This document shows positions 47,401-59,991 of a DNA stretch of 64,000 nt, in pieces. This DNA is from Euclidia mi (Eukaryota; Arthropoda; Insecta; Lepidoptera; Erebidae): assembly GCA_944739405.2 (NCBI GenBank), contig OX123193.2, forward strand, positions 8,378,331-8,442,330, read 5' to 3'. The position numbers were made by a program, and so were the translations under genes. The first letter of the stretch is position 1. Each line of letters begins with the position of its first letter. The notes under the pieces were generated by a model. That model saw only the letters and a list, made by a program, of their open reading frames with translations, was not told the DNA's origin and did no database searches.

Positions 47401-47999
47401 TGCGCAAAACTCCACAGCTGAAAGAGATAGCGATATTCTGACTTGTATGTTGGTAATGATACTCATGCCACATGAAGACTGTAGACTGAATTCTTCATGC
47501 AAGCCAGATGATAAGCAAAATTATCAGGGAGATTTGAAGGCGCAGGTTACAATATGTGTTGTAATTAATGTTTAACTCTTTGAAGTAACATTCTAAAGGC
47601 AACATTTCGTGAATAGTCTAAACCTTAAAGTGTGGGCGAAATCTAATGCAATAGACACATAAAACGTAATTATTGCTATCAGTTTCACACAAGCCGTAGT
47701 TGTTTAAGGGAGACTGTGATGCCTGCGAGCGATTGTTAAAGAACCTGTCTGCGTAGATACTCAATATCTGAAAAGGACTCTCTCAAAGACCTGGCCTTAC
47801 ATGTCTTTTTTACTTTGAAAATTATTCTTTACTTGGAGTTACAGATTATTTTCAATAATTAAGAATAAAAAATTACGTAATTTGGCTTATTTAGATCGCG
47901 TTTTTGATGTTTCCTATTAACGTCATATTTAAAGACAAAATAAGTTGTATATTAGAAGAAACCTATGTGATCTAAAAAACTAACCTTGCAGCATCATTA
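44457..47999. other. non-coding stretch with weak ORFs
   Basis: The longest frames (44,473-44,862 minus; 44,543-44,833 plus) overlap on opposite strands. Others (45,260-45,544; 46,826-47,032; 47,369-47,575) lack motifs or splice support. A degraded Helitron-like end (ACACGCGGGCAAAACCGCGG) lies near 45,610. No gene is claimed. Confidence 0.3.
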
Positions 48000-48048
48000 T
48001 AATTATCAGCATTACCTATCAGCCTGCCGTTGTCCACTGCTGGATATA
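48000..48048 (-). mobile_element. short retrotransposon 3' remnant
   Basis: The minus strand reads ATATCCAGCAGTGGACAACG, GCAGGCTGATAGG: the CAGCAGTGGA...AGGCTGAT end of a lepidopteran non-LTR family. Confidence 0.5.
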
Positions 48049-49212
48049 TTAAATAAAAATAAGACGTTTGGTCTTATTTAATTTGCTCCGTAAGAAGTCC
48101 TTAACAACTTAACCGTTGTTAATAATTCAAACAATGAGTCTATAGCGTTAAGAAACCTCTTTACATTTGAAATTTAACGATTACACAAAAGATTTAATAT
48201 TTCACGCTTTCCTTTTTCCGCGAGTAATATAATATGGACGAGTCTGTCAGGAAGCACCGCAAAGGATTAGTAAGCTAATTATAATTAGGGAGAAACCCTG
48301 ACAATGATAATTATGTGGCGACTCAAAGAGCACGGAGTATTATAATTATTTCCGACATTATTTGAAAAGAAAAGGAACATTCCAACTGAGTAAAGATGAG
48401 TCTTTGACTGCGACGCTTAGACAAAATATAATTGATATTGTGAAGGAATTTTATTTTAGGTCATAATCGTATTCTCGAAAATCCTACCAAAGAGTTTAGA
48501 TTAAGCAGAAAAAATCGTCTTAGTCAGAAATTTGTTTATACAAATGAAGATGTTCATCGTTGTAGAATTGCTAAAAAAAAGAAGAATATAAATTCCTGTT
48601 TTTAATCTTTTATAGTTTTAAGCGAATGATGTTGGCGCAAACGAATAAGTTTACAGTAAATATTACATATGCAACTTATACCTAGTACCTCACACCATTT
48701 GTATATAAAATCACTTGAAACTTATAAAATAAACGCATTATTTTAATACATAGTAAACTATATAGTTTCTAATATCCTAAAACATCCTTTAACAGCAACA
48801 AACTAAACACAAAGTATCTACACAAATATTTATTTCTACTTTTACGGTGCAAATATCTATATTTCAAAAAACTATTAAACGCTCAAGCATCACACGTATA
48901 ACGTACTTCTAGAGACATGGTATTCCATTCCAAGAGCACAAAAAGCCGGCACCAGACTATTTCCATTCATGTTTATGTCGCAGGACTCCCAAGAGACTCT
49001 GTGAGTTTTATTGACAACATAAATACGTGGGCTAGCGCGAGGAATGTCTAGAGGCGGCTTTAGTAATTGCGTTTAATTTTATATGCCGTTTCTTGGGGCA
49101 GTTTTTTCGCTTTACTGCTTTGTAAAACTTTTGTATCGTTTTGTCGGTTCTTATGGCTAATCGTAAGATTTTGATTATATGAATAAGATTTAGGTTACTT
49201 TTTCGCATCAAA
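48049..49212. other. non-coding stretch
   Basis: No supported gene or repeat. Confidence 0.4.
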
Positions 49213-49352
49213 CTAAGGGCCATTTTCAATATTCGATCCATACATGGATTTTGAGATTCGAGATTCGTGTTTGACATATTTTGTATGGAGCTTATGTTAA
49301 AAACGAATCTAAAATCTACAGATCTATAGATCGAATATTGAATTCTGTAGTT
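49213..49352. mobile_element. foldback MITE, copy 1
   Basis: An element of about 140 bp whose two halves are near-complete reverse complements: GGCCATTTTCAATATTCGAT on the left and ATCGAATATTGAATTC on the right, with GTTTGACATATTTTGTATGG and GGAGCTTATGTTAAAAACG in the middle. A second copy lies at 56,429-56,572. The left arm has several changes, so this copy is older or less constrained. The minus frame over it is a by-product. Confidence 0.8.
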
Positions 49353-49438
49353 AGTCATAATTATTAAAGCGATGTATGGGTCTTAGGAGCTGTGATGTCT
49401 AGTCTAATAAGAATTGATACAATGTTCACTTTTCTTTA

Positions 49439-49608
49439 GTGTTACTGGATTTTTCCGAATACTCAGTAGCAGCCCGGAGTCTGGTGATGTGCCCGGTAAC
49501 GGCAATAGGCTCGCCTCCTATGACGTGGGACCTAAAAATCCATGGCGTTATGTGGGTGTAATATTTACACCTCTGCCAACCCCTTCGGGGATACAAGCGT
49601 GAGACTAA
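49439..49608 (+). mobile_element. SINE family B, 5'-truncated copy
   Basis: It starts within the body (GTTACTGGATTTTTCCGAAT), continues GGAGTCTGGTGATGTGCCCG and ends GGGGATACAAGCGTGAGACT. The tRNA-like head is missing. Confidence 0.85.
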
Positions 49609-50306
49609 AATAAAATACTTAGTTTACTTTCCCATGGAACAACTGCTATCCGATTTCCACAATACAATAGTATAGCCATATTCTAAGGGCTGACTAATTT
49701 CCATAAATACTAAGGTAAATACGGCTAGTATAGCGCGCTTGCGATACAAGATCTCTATAAAACTGTTTTCATTGAATAGAAAGTAGCTAATATATGTATT
49801 GTAATGAAATTAGTTCAAACATCCGAATTAAAAAAGTTTCATTAAGAATATCTATTAATAAGAACTAGTCATATGTCTGTTTAATATCGCAAATTACTTA
49901 CAAACTTTATTTAATATCTAAGTTATTTAATTTCGAGCGTTTTTGTAAAATAACTTCTACTTGCCTGCGTTTAATATAAAATCACGAAATTTAATAAGCA
50001 CGACAGCGACAACTTTAATTTTAGGATTCCATTGTTATGTTTCGCACCGAACAAAGTTACAAAACACGTGTGTCTAGTAATTTAATAAACTAGTTGTGAC
50101 CTGCCATTTGCCCGTCAATACTTCTCAAATAAACATATTTTGTGGAATATAAAAAAATCTTCCTTAGTTATAAAATTAACCGTTTTCACTCAAAATGTCA
50201 TATTTCTAGCTTCAGTTTGTTGCTGTGATTTATATCAACCAGAACAAGGGATTTTATACTTACTTGAGTAATATTAATATTTTAATTAATTATCGCTCGC
50301 TTAAAA

Positions 50307-50410
50307 ATGTGCCAGGTAACTGGCAATCCCCCTATTACATTGGGACCGAAACCTAAGTGTGGTTGTTTAATACACCTCTGCCTACCCCTTCGGGGATAAA
50401 AGGCGTGAAG
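50307..50410 (+). mobile_element. SINE family B, degraded 3' half
   Basis: It reads ATGTGCCAGGTAACTGGCAA, then CCCCCTATTACATTGGGACC, CACCTCTGCCTACCCCTTCG and a GGCGTGAAG end. It is diverged in the body but keeps the CCCCTTCGGGG hairpin exactly. Confidence 0.75.
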
Positions 50411-50639
50411 TTATGTTTATGTTATTAATATTTTATTTCAAACAAGTACTATCTGAAAAACTGATAATAAATTCATAACATGCCACGGTTCTACAGTTTT
50501 AGCATCGGTGCATATTCCTTAATCGTTTATAATACTTTCAAAAAAGCACTCGAACAACTAAAACTATAGTCATTTCACACAACTGCGCTGTTCGCAAAGC
50601 AATCTCGAAAATGCATCCCAATTCTGGAAGTGCACTCAC

Positions 50640-50754
50640 GTTTCGAATATCCAAAACGCCACTCGAATCGAACCACGTAAACGCAATTATGACAACTGGC
50701 GCAGAACTCCGAACACACTTAGCATACGTTGCATGACAACGTTTTGTAATTACT
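50640..50754 (-). promoter_or_regulatory. possible antisense first exon
   Basis: On the minus strand an initiator-like CTCAGTAAT (start A at 50,754) is followed by a GC-richer stretch of about 115 bp that ends at a donor, GAAAC then GTGAGT (50,639-50,634). A 94-codon frame (50,822-50,538) runs through and past it without an ATG. Weak, pattern-based call. Confidence 0.2.
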
Positions 50755-50929
50755 GAGAATTTTGCATCTGCATATCCGTGTTGTCTTATACGTGAGTCGT
50801 TTTTACTCTGTGGAGGATTCACGATGCTAGTAAAGGCGAAGAATTATAATGATATCCAGCAGCAGCTTGTTCTAGGCAATCAGATATCATCATTACATTC
50901 TTAAATACCATAATCGTGATAATCACACC

Positions 50930-51012
50930 AAGTTTTGTACCTGGTGGGAATCAAACCCACGTCTTCCGGCTTAGCCATCATAGACACTAACCACTAGACC
51001 AACAAGCTAGTT
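50930..51012 (-). mobile_element. tRNA-derived SINE head, family C
   Basis: The minus strand reads TTGGTCTAGTGGTTAGTG (box A) and GGTTTGATTCCC (box B), with a GTGGG/CCCAC T-arm-like stem. The acceptor-stem ends do not pair well and the sequence runs on into AT-rich DNA, so it is a SINE or tRNA pseudogene rather than a working tRNA. Confidence 0.55.
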
Positions 51013-52844
51013 AGAATGAGATTAAAGAAATCTGATCCGCCAATTCAAATAAACACAATTGTCTTTTTATACACAGTCTGTTAGAGAAGACCTCTTAGAC
51101 CTCTTAAATGTAAATGTCGTTTTTACAACACTTACCCTGAGACACATTTGCATTAATGAGCGGATTTATGGTACATTCGTGCTGTTTAGCATATTTTTAC
51201 GCGAGACTTAATCATATCAACATTATTCTTCATTTTATATGCGAAGAGCCTTTATTAACTTTTGGCGGTGTTTTCTTTTTGCTTACTTGCGTAAGTTGTA
51301 ATATTATTTGGAGCCGATTATGTACAAATCCTAATCTTAAGACACTTTTTTTAATGTGTTGTGCTGTATTTAATTGTGTTAGCATGCAATAAATTGTATG
51401 ATCTATTTATCTTTGATTGGATTAGTGGACTATTTCTTAATAAGAAACAGTTATATATGCGTTCTTTGATATTCTTGTTTGAAACGACCTGAAGTATTGA
51501 AGTTTTTGGTAAATCACTGAAATTTTAATGAATAAAGAAAAAGCGAACTATGTTATTGTATTTGACAGATGAAACTAACTTACAATTAATGAAACATCGA
51601 ATTTTGCTGAAACATAATGTTCTGAATGCTATCTTGTATTCAACAGCACACATACAGAGAGAAAGGGGGAAGGAAAACGTGCGATGTTATTATACATTCA
51701 TTTGATATACGAGGCAAGCCCGTCTATAAAATATTCAGTTAAGACAATTTATTTAGTATTTATTCGTTTATGGTGGATAATATTTACATAACGGCTCTCA
51801 ATTGATGTATCAATCTCGTTTATTTATTAAAGACTGGATTTTATCGGCGGTTCCGCCCACTTATTTGTTCGCAACAAAGTCATTCCAATGTAAACGCTGT
51901 TTAACTGCAAAGTTTTATTAAGCTACATTCACAAAATTTCGCAAATATAGTAAAACAATTATAAGTAATTGTTTTGTCACTTAATAATGTTTTATGTTGT
52001 TTTCTGTCGCGTAAGGTAAGTATATTTGAAGAACAGTAGCCGGAACGTATCTTATTAGCATCGCGACATTGAGTAGCTTCCGAAGTCTGGGATCACGTGT
52101 GGGATTCCTTATAAATTGGCGACGTTCAGATCTTAATTAAGTCTCTTTAGTTTTTAGCCTGCCGCACGCGATATCAGGTAGAAACGCTGAAGTTTATATA
52201 TAGATGTCTTTACGTTCGTAACGTGTTCGTGATTGTTATTTATTCGAAATATATAGTTTATTCGAACTTAAAAAGGAAAAAATCTTCATCTTGTTTTCTA
52301 AACATGTTTGTAGTATGCAGTGGAGCTCAAATTATTTTTTCTTCTTAGTTAGGGTTCAGTATAGAAGTAAATCAATGCAACCGAAAAAATATTACTAATA
52401 CGTTCTATGTATTTCAAAGATAAACGGTAACGCAATACTTGCATTTCTACAGCCTGCCAGAAACGTGGTCGTGGCAAAATACCCTAAAATAAAAGTCTAT
52501 GTACTTCTTCTTACTTTCAATATTAATCCATATATTACAATCAACCCACAACCAAGACAAGCTTAAACCATTCCTGTGCTCATATTAATTACACTAAGTA
52601 CTTCAACGTATACTAAACATGTGGGTGGCACTCTATAGTAATAACATCTCTATCTTAAATTGGCGACTTAATTAAACCAGTACCAGTTTTTAGCTCGGCT
52701 TGCACGGCTTGCACGCCATGCCTGTCTATCCCTGCCGCGTGACTTCCTTGAAGATGTCGCTTAGATTGATATAGGTCACCGCCGGTAAGACCAGTTATGT
52801 GACGGAACACCAGTATAAATAATACGTTGTTGCCACGGTTCAGG
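51013..52844. other. non-coding stretch
   Basis: No supported gene; the frame at 51,156-51,392 is AT-rich and hydrophobic without other evidence. Confidence 0.4.
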
Positions 52845-52950
52845 GTGGCCAGTTTATTTGTACGTGCTAAAGAGCGGGCAGTGGCGTGCCATTGGAGAGG
52901 CCCATATCCAGCAGTGGATTACGGCAGGCTGATGATGATGGTGATGAAGG
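52845..52950 (+). mobile_element. non-LTR retrotransposon 3' stub
   Basis: It contains GTGCCATTGGAGAGGCCCAT, ATCCAGCAGTGGATTACGGC and AGGCTGATGATGATGGTGAT. It belongs to the same broad group as 48,000 but a different subfamily from 42,035. Confidence 0.7.
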
Positions 52951-53069
52951 AGAAAGTTCTTGATCATGTTTTGTATCCAGTTTCGGTAAATACTCATCGC
53001 GAAGCCTGTCACTGAAGCTGGAAACACGAAATTTAGACAGGGGGTTCCCATTATAATATTGGTATCAAT

Positions 53070-53165
53070 TAAGGAAGGTTTTTTATGCCACCCCTAAGGG
53101 GGTGAAAAAGATAGAAGGGTTGGTAAATAAAGTTTAAAGCAGGTGGATCCGCGGGTGACTGGTAT
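53070..53165 (+). mobile_element. Helitron-like 3' remnant
   Basis: It holds TTTTTTATGCCACCCCTAAG, GGGGTGAAAAAG and a GGTGGATCCGCGGGTGACTG end, with CTAG decayed to CTGG. Confidence 0.45.
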
Positions 53166-55419
53166 TAATGTATAATTTCGTATGGTAACAGATAGGTAAG
53201 TAAAATTTGGTAAACATAATACTACTTCCTGTAGGTAATATTATATTATACTAGATATAGCGCTCGGCCTCGCTCTCTGTAAATTAAAGTAAGCCAATCC
53301 TATTACATAGTCATTGCAACTTTTGCAAGCAATATGTAGGTTTTTATTTCTTGCTGTTAAAAAAGGTAAAACTTATTCCATATCTATTTTATATATTTGC
53401 AGAACTTTAGGATAAATGCAGCTATATTGTAAGCTGTAGTCTTTTTACAATCGTTGAGAGTGCCAAGTTGCTTTTAAATCTGATATTCTAGAGTCTAGAG
53501 TATATAATAGAATTTAAATTCAAATGTACCGACTTGATTCATCGCTGCTTCACGTAAGGTGTGAATACGTTTGGCGGACTTTGCCGTTATAGTTTTGTGC
53601 GATTCGTATAAATAGATAAACATATTTGAAAATACGAAATATTGAAGACTGATATTATTTGTATAATAGTTAAGCAGGGTGTGCCTTGATAAATTGACTT
53701 CCAATTTTTTTATAGAACCATGTATTATTACTTTTGGAATGATTTTTAGGGATCAATTTAACGTGACTAATGCCGTAGGAGAAGCAAAATATGCTTTGTG
53801 GTTAATACCTTAACAACATTAAGAATCTTATAAAATTATTGAAAAATCAACATTCTAAGAAATCGATATTTTTATGCACAACACCAAACAGAGCCCTAGT
53901 CTACTGATTTACATTAGACTATAAATAAAAAGGATCTAAGTAAACTAATACCAAAGAATCCAGTCTCACGCTAGCACACGCACGCGAAATTGCTCTACTT
54001 AGATATATTAACGTCATTCCGTCTTAATAAACTACGCTAATAGAGCAGTATTTATTAATGTAAACAGTTTCTGGAATCTGGAGGCGACGGCGATGCTAAG
54101 TGGAAAATATGGAGTGTGTTTTATCAACAGTATCTGTAGACAAACTTCTTCGGCGACTTTGTATTTATTTGAATGGGAAGTATCTATAAGGATTGAGGGC
54201 TTGGAATTTTTTCTTTGTTTTCTATGTCATACGTCTAATGAAGTTTTCTAGGATTTATTAATTGATTAAGTAATAAGTCTCTATTGCTTGAATCTATAGT
54301 TGTCCATCACCGTCTAGTGTCTTTCAATGATAGGTTCGTCACATTGGTCTAGCAGGGCCAGTTCGTAAGTTTTGATTGACCTAAATGGAGAAAGGAAAAT
54401 TATCAAGTGGTATTAAGCTTGAAATTTATATTTTATTTAAATTTGCGTAAATTCAATATATTATTAAGATTTTAGTTGCATAGCACTTACAAAACGTCAA
54501 CACGTCGACTTTTCATAGTAAGACCAATATATATTTTGCATACCATAACCATTTAGACGAGATATTGTAGATTTCATTTCAATAGACATAAAATATATAG
54601 TCAAACAATTCGGAATCATGATCCTCGACCCAGCCTTTGATTACAAGCCATAAAATCACAGATGTCAAAACAGACATCAACAAGATAAATGCAAACTGCA
54701 TTTAACATGCCAAAAAGGACAAAGGAAAAGATGAAACAGAATTTGTCTGGCAATGAATGGTGCGCTTTATAGACTTTTACTTTGAAGTGCTAAGGAATGC
54801 TATAAAGCCAATAATGAATAATAATGACTTAGAAGGCCGTAGAAGAATGTTTTACGGAATATATTTATTCAACGTTAGGCGTTTCATTAACGTTATAGCA
54901 AATGGGGAATAGAGCTGCCTTATTGACACTTCTAAATTTATAGGGACACTCTAATACAATTTCGAATAATTTTGGAGTGGACGAATTAAATCAATTGATG
55001 CTTCACTAATTGGCCATTCTAATGATTTGACTATCACAATTATAACAAAGGTACGTTAGAAATAGATTTCCATAAATAACAAAAAAGTTTTGCTACTCTG
55101 TAGCTACTACTAAAATTAGGTATCAAAGTACTATAAAACTGATTCATTAATCATCTAGTAGTCGTTGTAGTTCAAATGTTTTTTGAATATAGGAGCGTTC
55201 TAATAATTCAGCTACAGTGATCTAAAAAACTGACCTTTTGTATTACAAGACTCACGCAATTTATCATTCCTCAAAACACCAGTCGATTTCCAATAATATT
55301 TTGGTACAAAACACTTTGAGAATAATAACTTACCTTTAAACACAATGTCTTCAAGTCACGAACAATGTTCAGAGCCATAAATAAAACAGTTTTCACGGCG
55401 AAATACAAAAACTGGAGAG
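53166..55419. other. non-coding stretch
   Basis: No supported gene or recognised repeat. Confidence 0.4.
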
Positions 55420-55690
55420 ATACCAATATATTTGGCGCGCGCCTTCGGCCCTCAAACAAAACGTTGAACTCAATATGCGCGCATAGAATTGTTGCCAAGT
55501 CTCCCCCCACCCCTAAGGGGTGACTAGCTTCGGTAACGAATACCGAAGGTTGCCAGAGACTCTTGGCAAATGCTTGGCAGTAACGGATATGTACTTGGAA
55601 CACCGACTACAATTGGAATGTTCACCCTATATTCGGGGTGAATTGGGGAAATTAGGTTACGGGGCTATTCTTGAATGTCTGTATTGGAGC
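55420..55690. other. GC-richer segment packed with short hairpins
   Basis: It holds GGCGCGCGCC, CACCCCTAAGGGGTG, CTTCGGTA...TACCGAAG and TTCACCC...GGGTGAA within 270 bp. Frames are open on both strands (55,271-55,603 minus; 55,520-55,708 plus) but without family signature. It may be a transposon end or a structured regulatory segment. Confidence 0.35.
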
Positions 55691-56428
55691 GTGTTTTATA
55701 ATAAGTAGCATTTTTTCTGCTGCGTCGTTGTACCTATTTGTGATTAGTTTTGCCTTATGCTTTCAAGAACCTATTAATGTCCTCACTCTTAATAGCTTCT
55801 TTTCTATAGACGTTTTACAATAAATACAAAATAGTTTTTTTCATAAGAATAGATTAATGTTTATGAAATAATTTTCTTTTAATCTTTTTATATTTAAACT
55901 TTTTACTAACCCTATAATCATAACACTTTGTTTTCCGTTTGAGGAAGTTAGGATTGAATATTACTTATAATAATAAAATTTATTTTTAACATATTTTGTT
56001 TGTAGACATAGAAAATAATAATTACATAAACATAAAAAGATACATGCATTATTTACAATTCAGAACCGAGATCCAAATGTTTGAACTGCTATTTGATATA
56101 CAGCAAACATTATTTAAAGCCGATTTACTTGTGCAATGGGACTAAAATAACTGTGTAGTGTAATAATGAAACGTATTAAAGTTAATAAAACGAGTAAGAT
56201 TGAGATATAAAAATGTGATAGTTCAATCACTGAAGTTGTTTTGAAAATATTTTAATTACGAATTGCTTGGAACATATCATATGTGGACATTTATATGAAA
56301 AAGGTAAAACATATTCTGTCCGCACAGTAACAATGAAGATTGACAATACATACCTTTCCTTTTTCTTTATTTTTGACAAATTTCATCGTGTCACGATAAC
56401 TTGCCAAATAACAACAAATTTCGTGCTC
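55691..56428. other. non-coding stretch
   Basis: Very AT-rich; nothing recognised. Confidence 0.4.
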
Positions 56429-56572
56429 TAACGGCCATTTTCAATATGCGAACTATAGATAGATCTGTAGATTTTAGATACGTGTTTGACATATTTTGTA
56501 TAGAGCTTATGTCAAAAACGAATCTAAAATCTACAGTTCTATCTATAGTTCGAATATTGAATTTCGTGGTAA
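56429..56572. mobile_element. foldback MITE, copy 2
   Basis: The arms GGCCATTTTCAATATGCGAA... and ...TTCGAATATTGAATTTCG pair almost throughout: ACTATAGATAGATCTGTAGA opposite TCTACAGTTCTATCTATAGT, TTTAGATACG opposite CGAATCTAAA, and GTTTGACATA opposite TATGTCAAAAAC. The whole element folds into one long hairpin. It is better preserved than the copy at 49,213. Confidence 0.85.
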
Positions 56573-59500
56573 ATGAGCATAATACTCCTTCTGTTTATGC
56601 CTTAAAACTTATTAACGAGGTCTATAACTATTCATAGATATAAAAATATTTTGTTCCTATTAACTTGGTATTCTTAAACGAAACATAAGTCAAGTTTCCC
56701 AATGCTCTTAGTCAAATCGAACGAGTCGATAATCCCGGTATCCCTTGGCACAACATCCCCACTAAACATCAATAACCACTATTAACACAACGTTAACAAA
56801 CCAAGGAATCACACACAATGCCGACGTTTTAGCTTCTCGTGTGTACGTTTCCGTTTGCGTTCGGTTTGATAGATAGAATGTTTGTGAACTGGGCTCGTAA
56901 AAACTTTTCAGTTTTGTACAACCATTTCGTTTTAAAGTAAAGATTGTATTAATTTGACAAGAGATATATGAGTAATATTACAATTATTAATCGAAGTGAC
57001 ACATAATTTAAAAGTTTAATCTTTAACAAATTAAAAATATTTTGCGCTGTATTGCGTAATTATAGATTTCAAAAATAATTTAATTTCCTTAGACAAGTTG
57101 AAATATAAATCACCAGCTTCACCGTCACATACACCTTATCCTTTCTCATTAAAACCTTAAAATTCGTGCAACATTTTTGAGTTTGTCACGCACAGACAAA
57201 AAAACGTGATGCATAATGTTGTCCATGTCCATCGTATCTTCCAACATTGGAAACAGACCCGAGGTCTTTGTTTACTGGCTTGTTTGCTCTGGCGTTAGCT
57301 GCCGGACTAATGGTCCACTATCCTCGGTCCAGCTTAGTGCTAACCGTCGACAAGAGCGGGTTACGCTGAGAAAATATCGCCTGTTTTTGTAAAGACCACC
57401 TAGTTGTCGGTTCCTTTGGCTTTTAGTTCATGGAAACGCTTTTTAAGTTCAAGTATTTGAGTTTGTGTGCGAGTACTTTTTTGTTGGGGAGATTAGGGAC
57501 AAACGTATGAATACATACTTTCTTTGCGTTGTTCGGGGAAGAATTTGAGTTGCGCCAACGACTTAATTGTCACCCAAGATCTTGGAATAATGTAAATCAA
57601 GTTGGACAAATTAATTAAGATGAGGTTTTTGAGGACAAAAGATTTTTGTTGAAGTATTTTGCCTGAGTTGGTGAATGCGTGTAGATGTTATTACCTACTG
57701 ATTAAGGTTCTTAAAGAAATTCCGTTTAGGCAATTATAACATTTAAGACCTTTATTATATAAAAACATGCACTAATACGTCATATATACATATGAGAAAG
57801 TTGAAAATGTTACGTTAGGGTGTCGGAAATATGATAAATGATGAATAAAATTATATTATAACAAAAAGGCTTAGAAACGGATATGCCCAGTATATTCTGT
57901 TTGCTCAAAAGATTTCAACATATCCGCCGTCAAATAAAATCAGCCCTTTTCACCATGGAGGAAATATTTAAACCAAAGCAATAATATTGTTGTATGCAAC
58001 AAATATTGGATTTACGATTGTACTAAATGCAGAAGTACCGCTACACGTTATCATTTTACTTGTTAGAGAACTAAATTGGATTAGTCAAACATAGCGTTAA
58101 TGTATTTGTTTATTAAAAACTATGAAACGACTCTACACCTTACGCCTTCGGAAACAGAGCTGATATTTCTTTATTGGCAGCAATACCATTGCTATTTATT
58201 ACTTCACAAGGTAATTTACACCTTAAAGCACGGATGTTAAGTTGATTTTTGTGTACTTTGTGTAAAATGTTATCACTATCGCGCATATTATGTGAACTAC
58301 GTACGAACAGACAACAAATCTTCATAAGAGGAAACTAATTAACCGATCACGAACATACGACGGATTAATGTTATTACATTTGTACGTAGGGTGAATGTAC
58401 CTATTGTCGGCCGTGTGGGAACGAGAGATTTGCTATTTCATTAATACTTATAAATGTATTTGGACTTTTATTTCCGTGAGTGCAGCATGTGTGAAACAGC
58501 GTATGTATTATTTGTGCCACTGGGATTGGAAGTACTGCTAGCTGTCATCATATGTGATATGTTTCGTATAATGGCTAAAACAGTTGCTGTCTATTTCAAT
58601 TTATGTCATTCTAGACTAAGAAGCAACAGTGTGTGTAGAGCATAACTGAGTTGTTAGCCTGTTTCTATTGTGAGTATAATAAAAAGATACATACAATAGC
58701 ACTATATCATAGCCTTTGCAGCCAGTTGAGTATTTGGACTATGAATAAGATATTTTTTGTTTACTTTTGATGTTGGCTTTTAAACTGTAATAAAAGATGG
58801 AAACATAGATACTGCAAGTAATATTGCTATCGTAAAATACAGGATACTGTAAAATATGGATCCATGACACATATTTAAAGGCAATGACCTCTTAACGTTC
58901 AAAAAAATATATTCCTGCTAAGAACTTCTGAAAAGAAATAAAGAAAATATATAATATGATCTTAATTCAAGAATAAGACTAGCAAATGTATATACACCCT
59001 TACCGCGGTACCGAATGAGAGCAACTAGTTAATTAATTTAGTGCTACTTAGCGAAATGCCGAAAACATGAGTTGGCTTATGTACTTACCAATGTTACATT
59101 GCAAGGTGTTATATTATTAGAACATCGTGTTTAATTTATGTACGATGTTGAAATACATGTACTTACATGTATGTACTTTAAGCTTATTGAAGATTAATCG
59201 GATTTGGATGATATCTTAGCTTCTTATGAAGAGATTAATGTTATTAAGGGTATTTGGTTAATGAGCTCAGAAGTTACATGTGCTTTTCTCTGTAAGATGT
59301 ACTCTTTTGAGAATCAACGTATCAGTTTAGCCCTATGAACTATTACCTTCTCACAGAAGAGCAACGTCACTATTGAAAAGCGGTAAAGCAATATGAAAAT
59401 AGGGTGGGTAGATCAGGGCTACTAATTGTCCATTAGATAAGACTTAGAGCAATATTAAGTACAATAATCTCTCCAACTTTGTATAAATTACAATTCCTTT

Positions 59501-59932
59501 CAGAAAATAATAATCAACGTCCTATTACCAATTCTAGTATTCTCAAATTGTTTCCAATTTGTTTATTTTGACTTATGGTGCACCGTGAGTTCTAAAATCG
59601 GCATCACAGAAGATTTTCGTTTACTTTATTATTAAAGTAACGGAAACGACTATTAGAGCATCCTATAGCTCTTTTGTCGGTACAAACAGTTTAAGTAAAT
59701 ACACGAAGAGTGTAAAGGAAGCTTGAAATTTGGAAAAGTATGAGGTTAATGTAAAAGAATGAGGGATTTTAGAACGCGGTATAGGTAAGGGAGAAAGTTA
59801 ATAAGATTTCAGCTGATCTTTATTAACTTTCCTTAAATTAACTTGATACTTCGTTCTTGTTAAATAAATGATTAAGGGAATTTTGATGCGATCGTAACTT
59901 CTGAAATTTAGAAAGTATTTTCAGTAAATGCT
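56573..59932. other. non-coding stretch with one regulatory-looking island
   Basis: No supported gene. A GC-richer island at about 57,235-57,430 contains forkhead-like TGTTTACTGG, CCAACATTGG (palindromic), GACTAATGGTCC and a GCTAACCGTCGAC stretch. Frames at 58,140-58,325 and 58,454-58,645 are short and unsupported. Confidence 0.3.
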
Positions 59933-59991
59933 AATAAAAAAAAATTACATTGTATGAATCTTGATATCATACAATGTAATTTTATTTTTAT
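59933..59991. repeat. hairpin with 17-bp perfect core
   Basis: AAAATTACATTGTATGA (59,941-59,957) and TCATACAATGTAATTTT (59,967-59,983) pair perfectly across a nine-base loop. A/T-rich outer arms extend the pairing with few mismatches. Confidence 0.8.

Noticed and set aside
47369..47575. 68-codon plus frame
   Set aside because: Mixed composition but no acceptor, donor or promoter that would make it an exon.
50930..51012. tRNA gene candidate on the minus strand
   Set aside because: The internal promoter and T-arm are tRNA-like but the acceptor ends do not pair convincingly.
49032..56637. Similar peptides in frames at 49,032-49,358 and 56,401-56,637
   Set aside because: The similarity comes from the shared foldback MITE, not from related genes.
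58140..58325. 61-codon minus frame starting at ATG
   Set aside because: Short, no motif, no neighbouring exon or poly(A) support.
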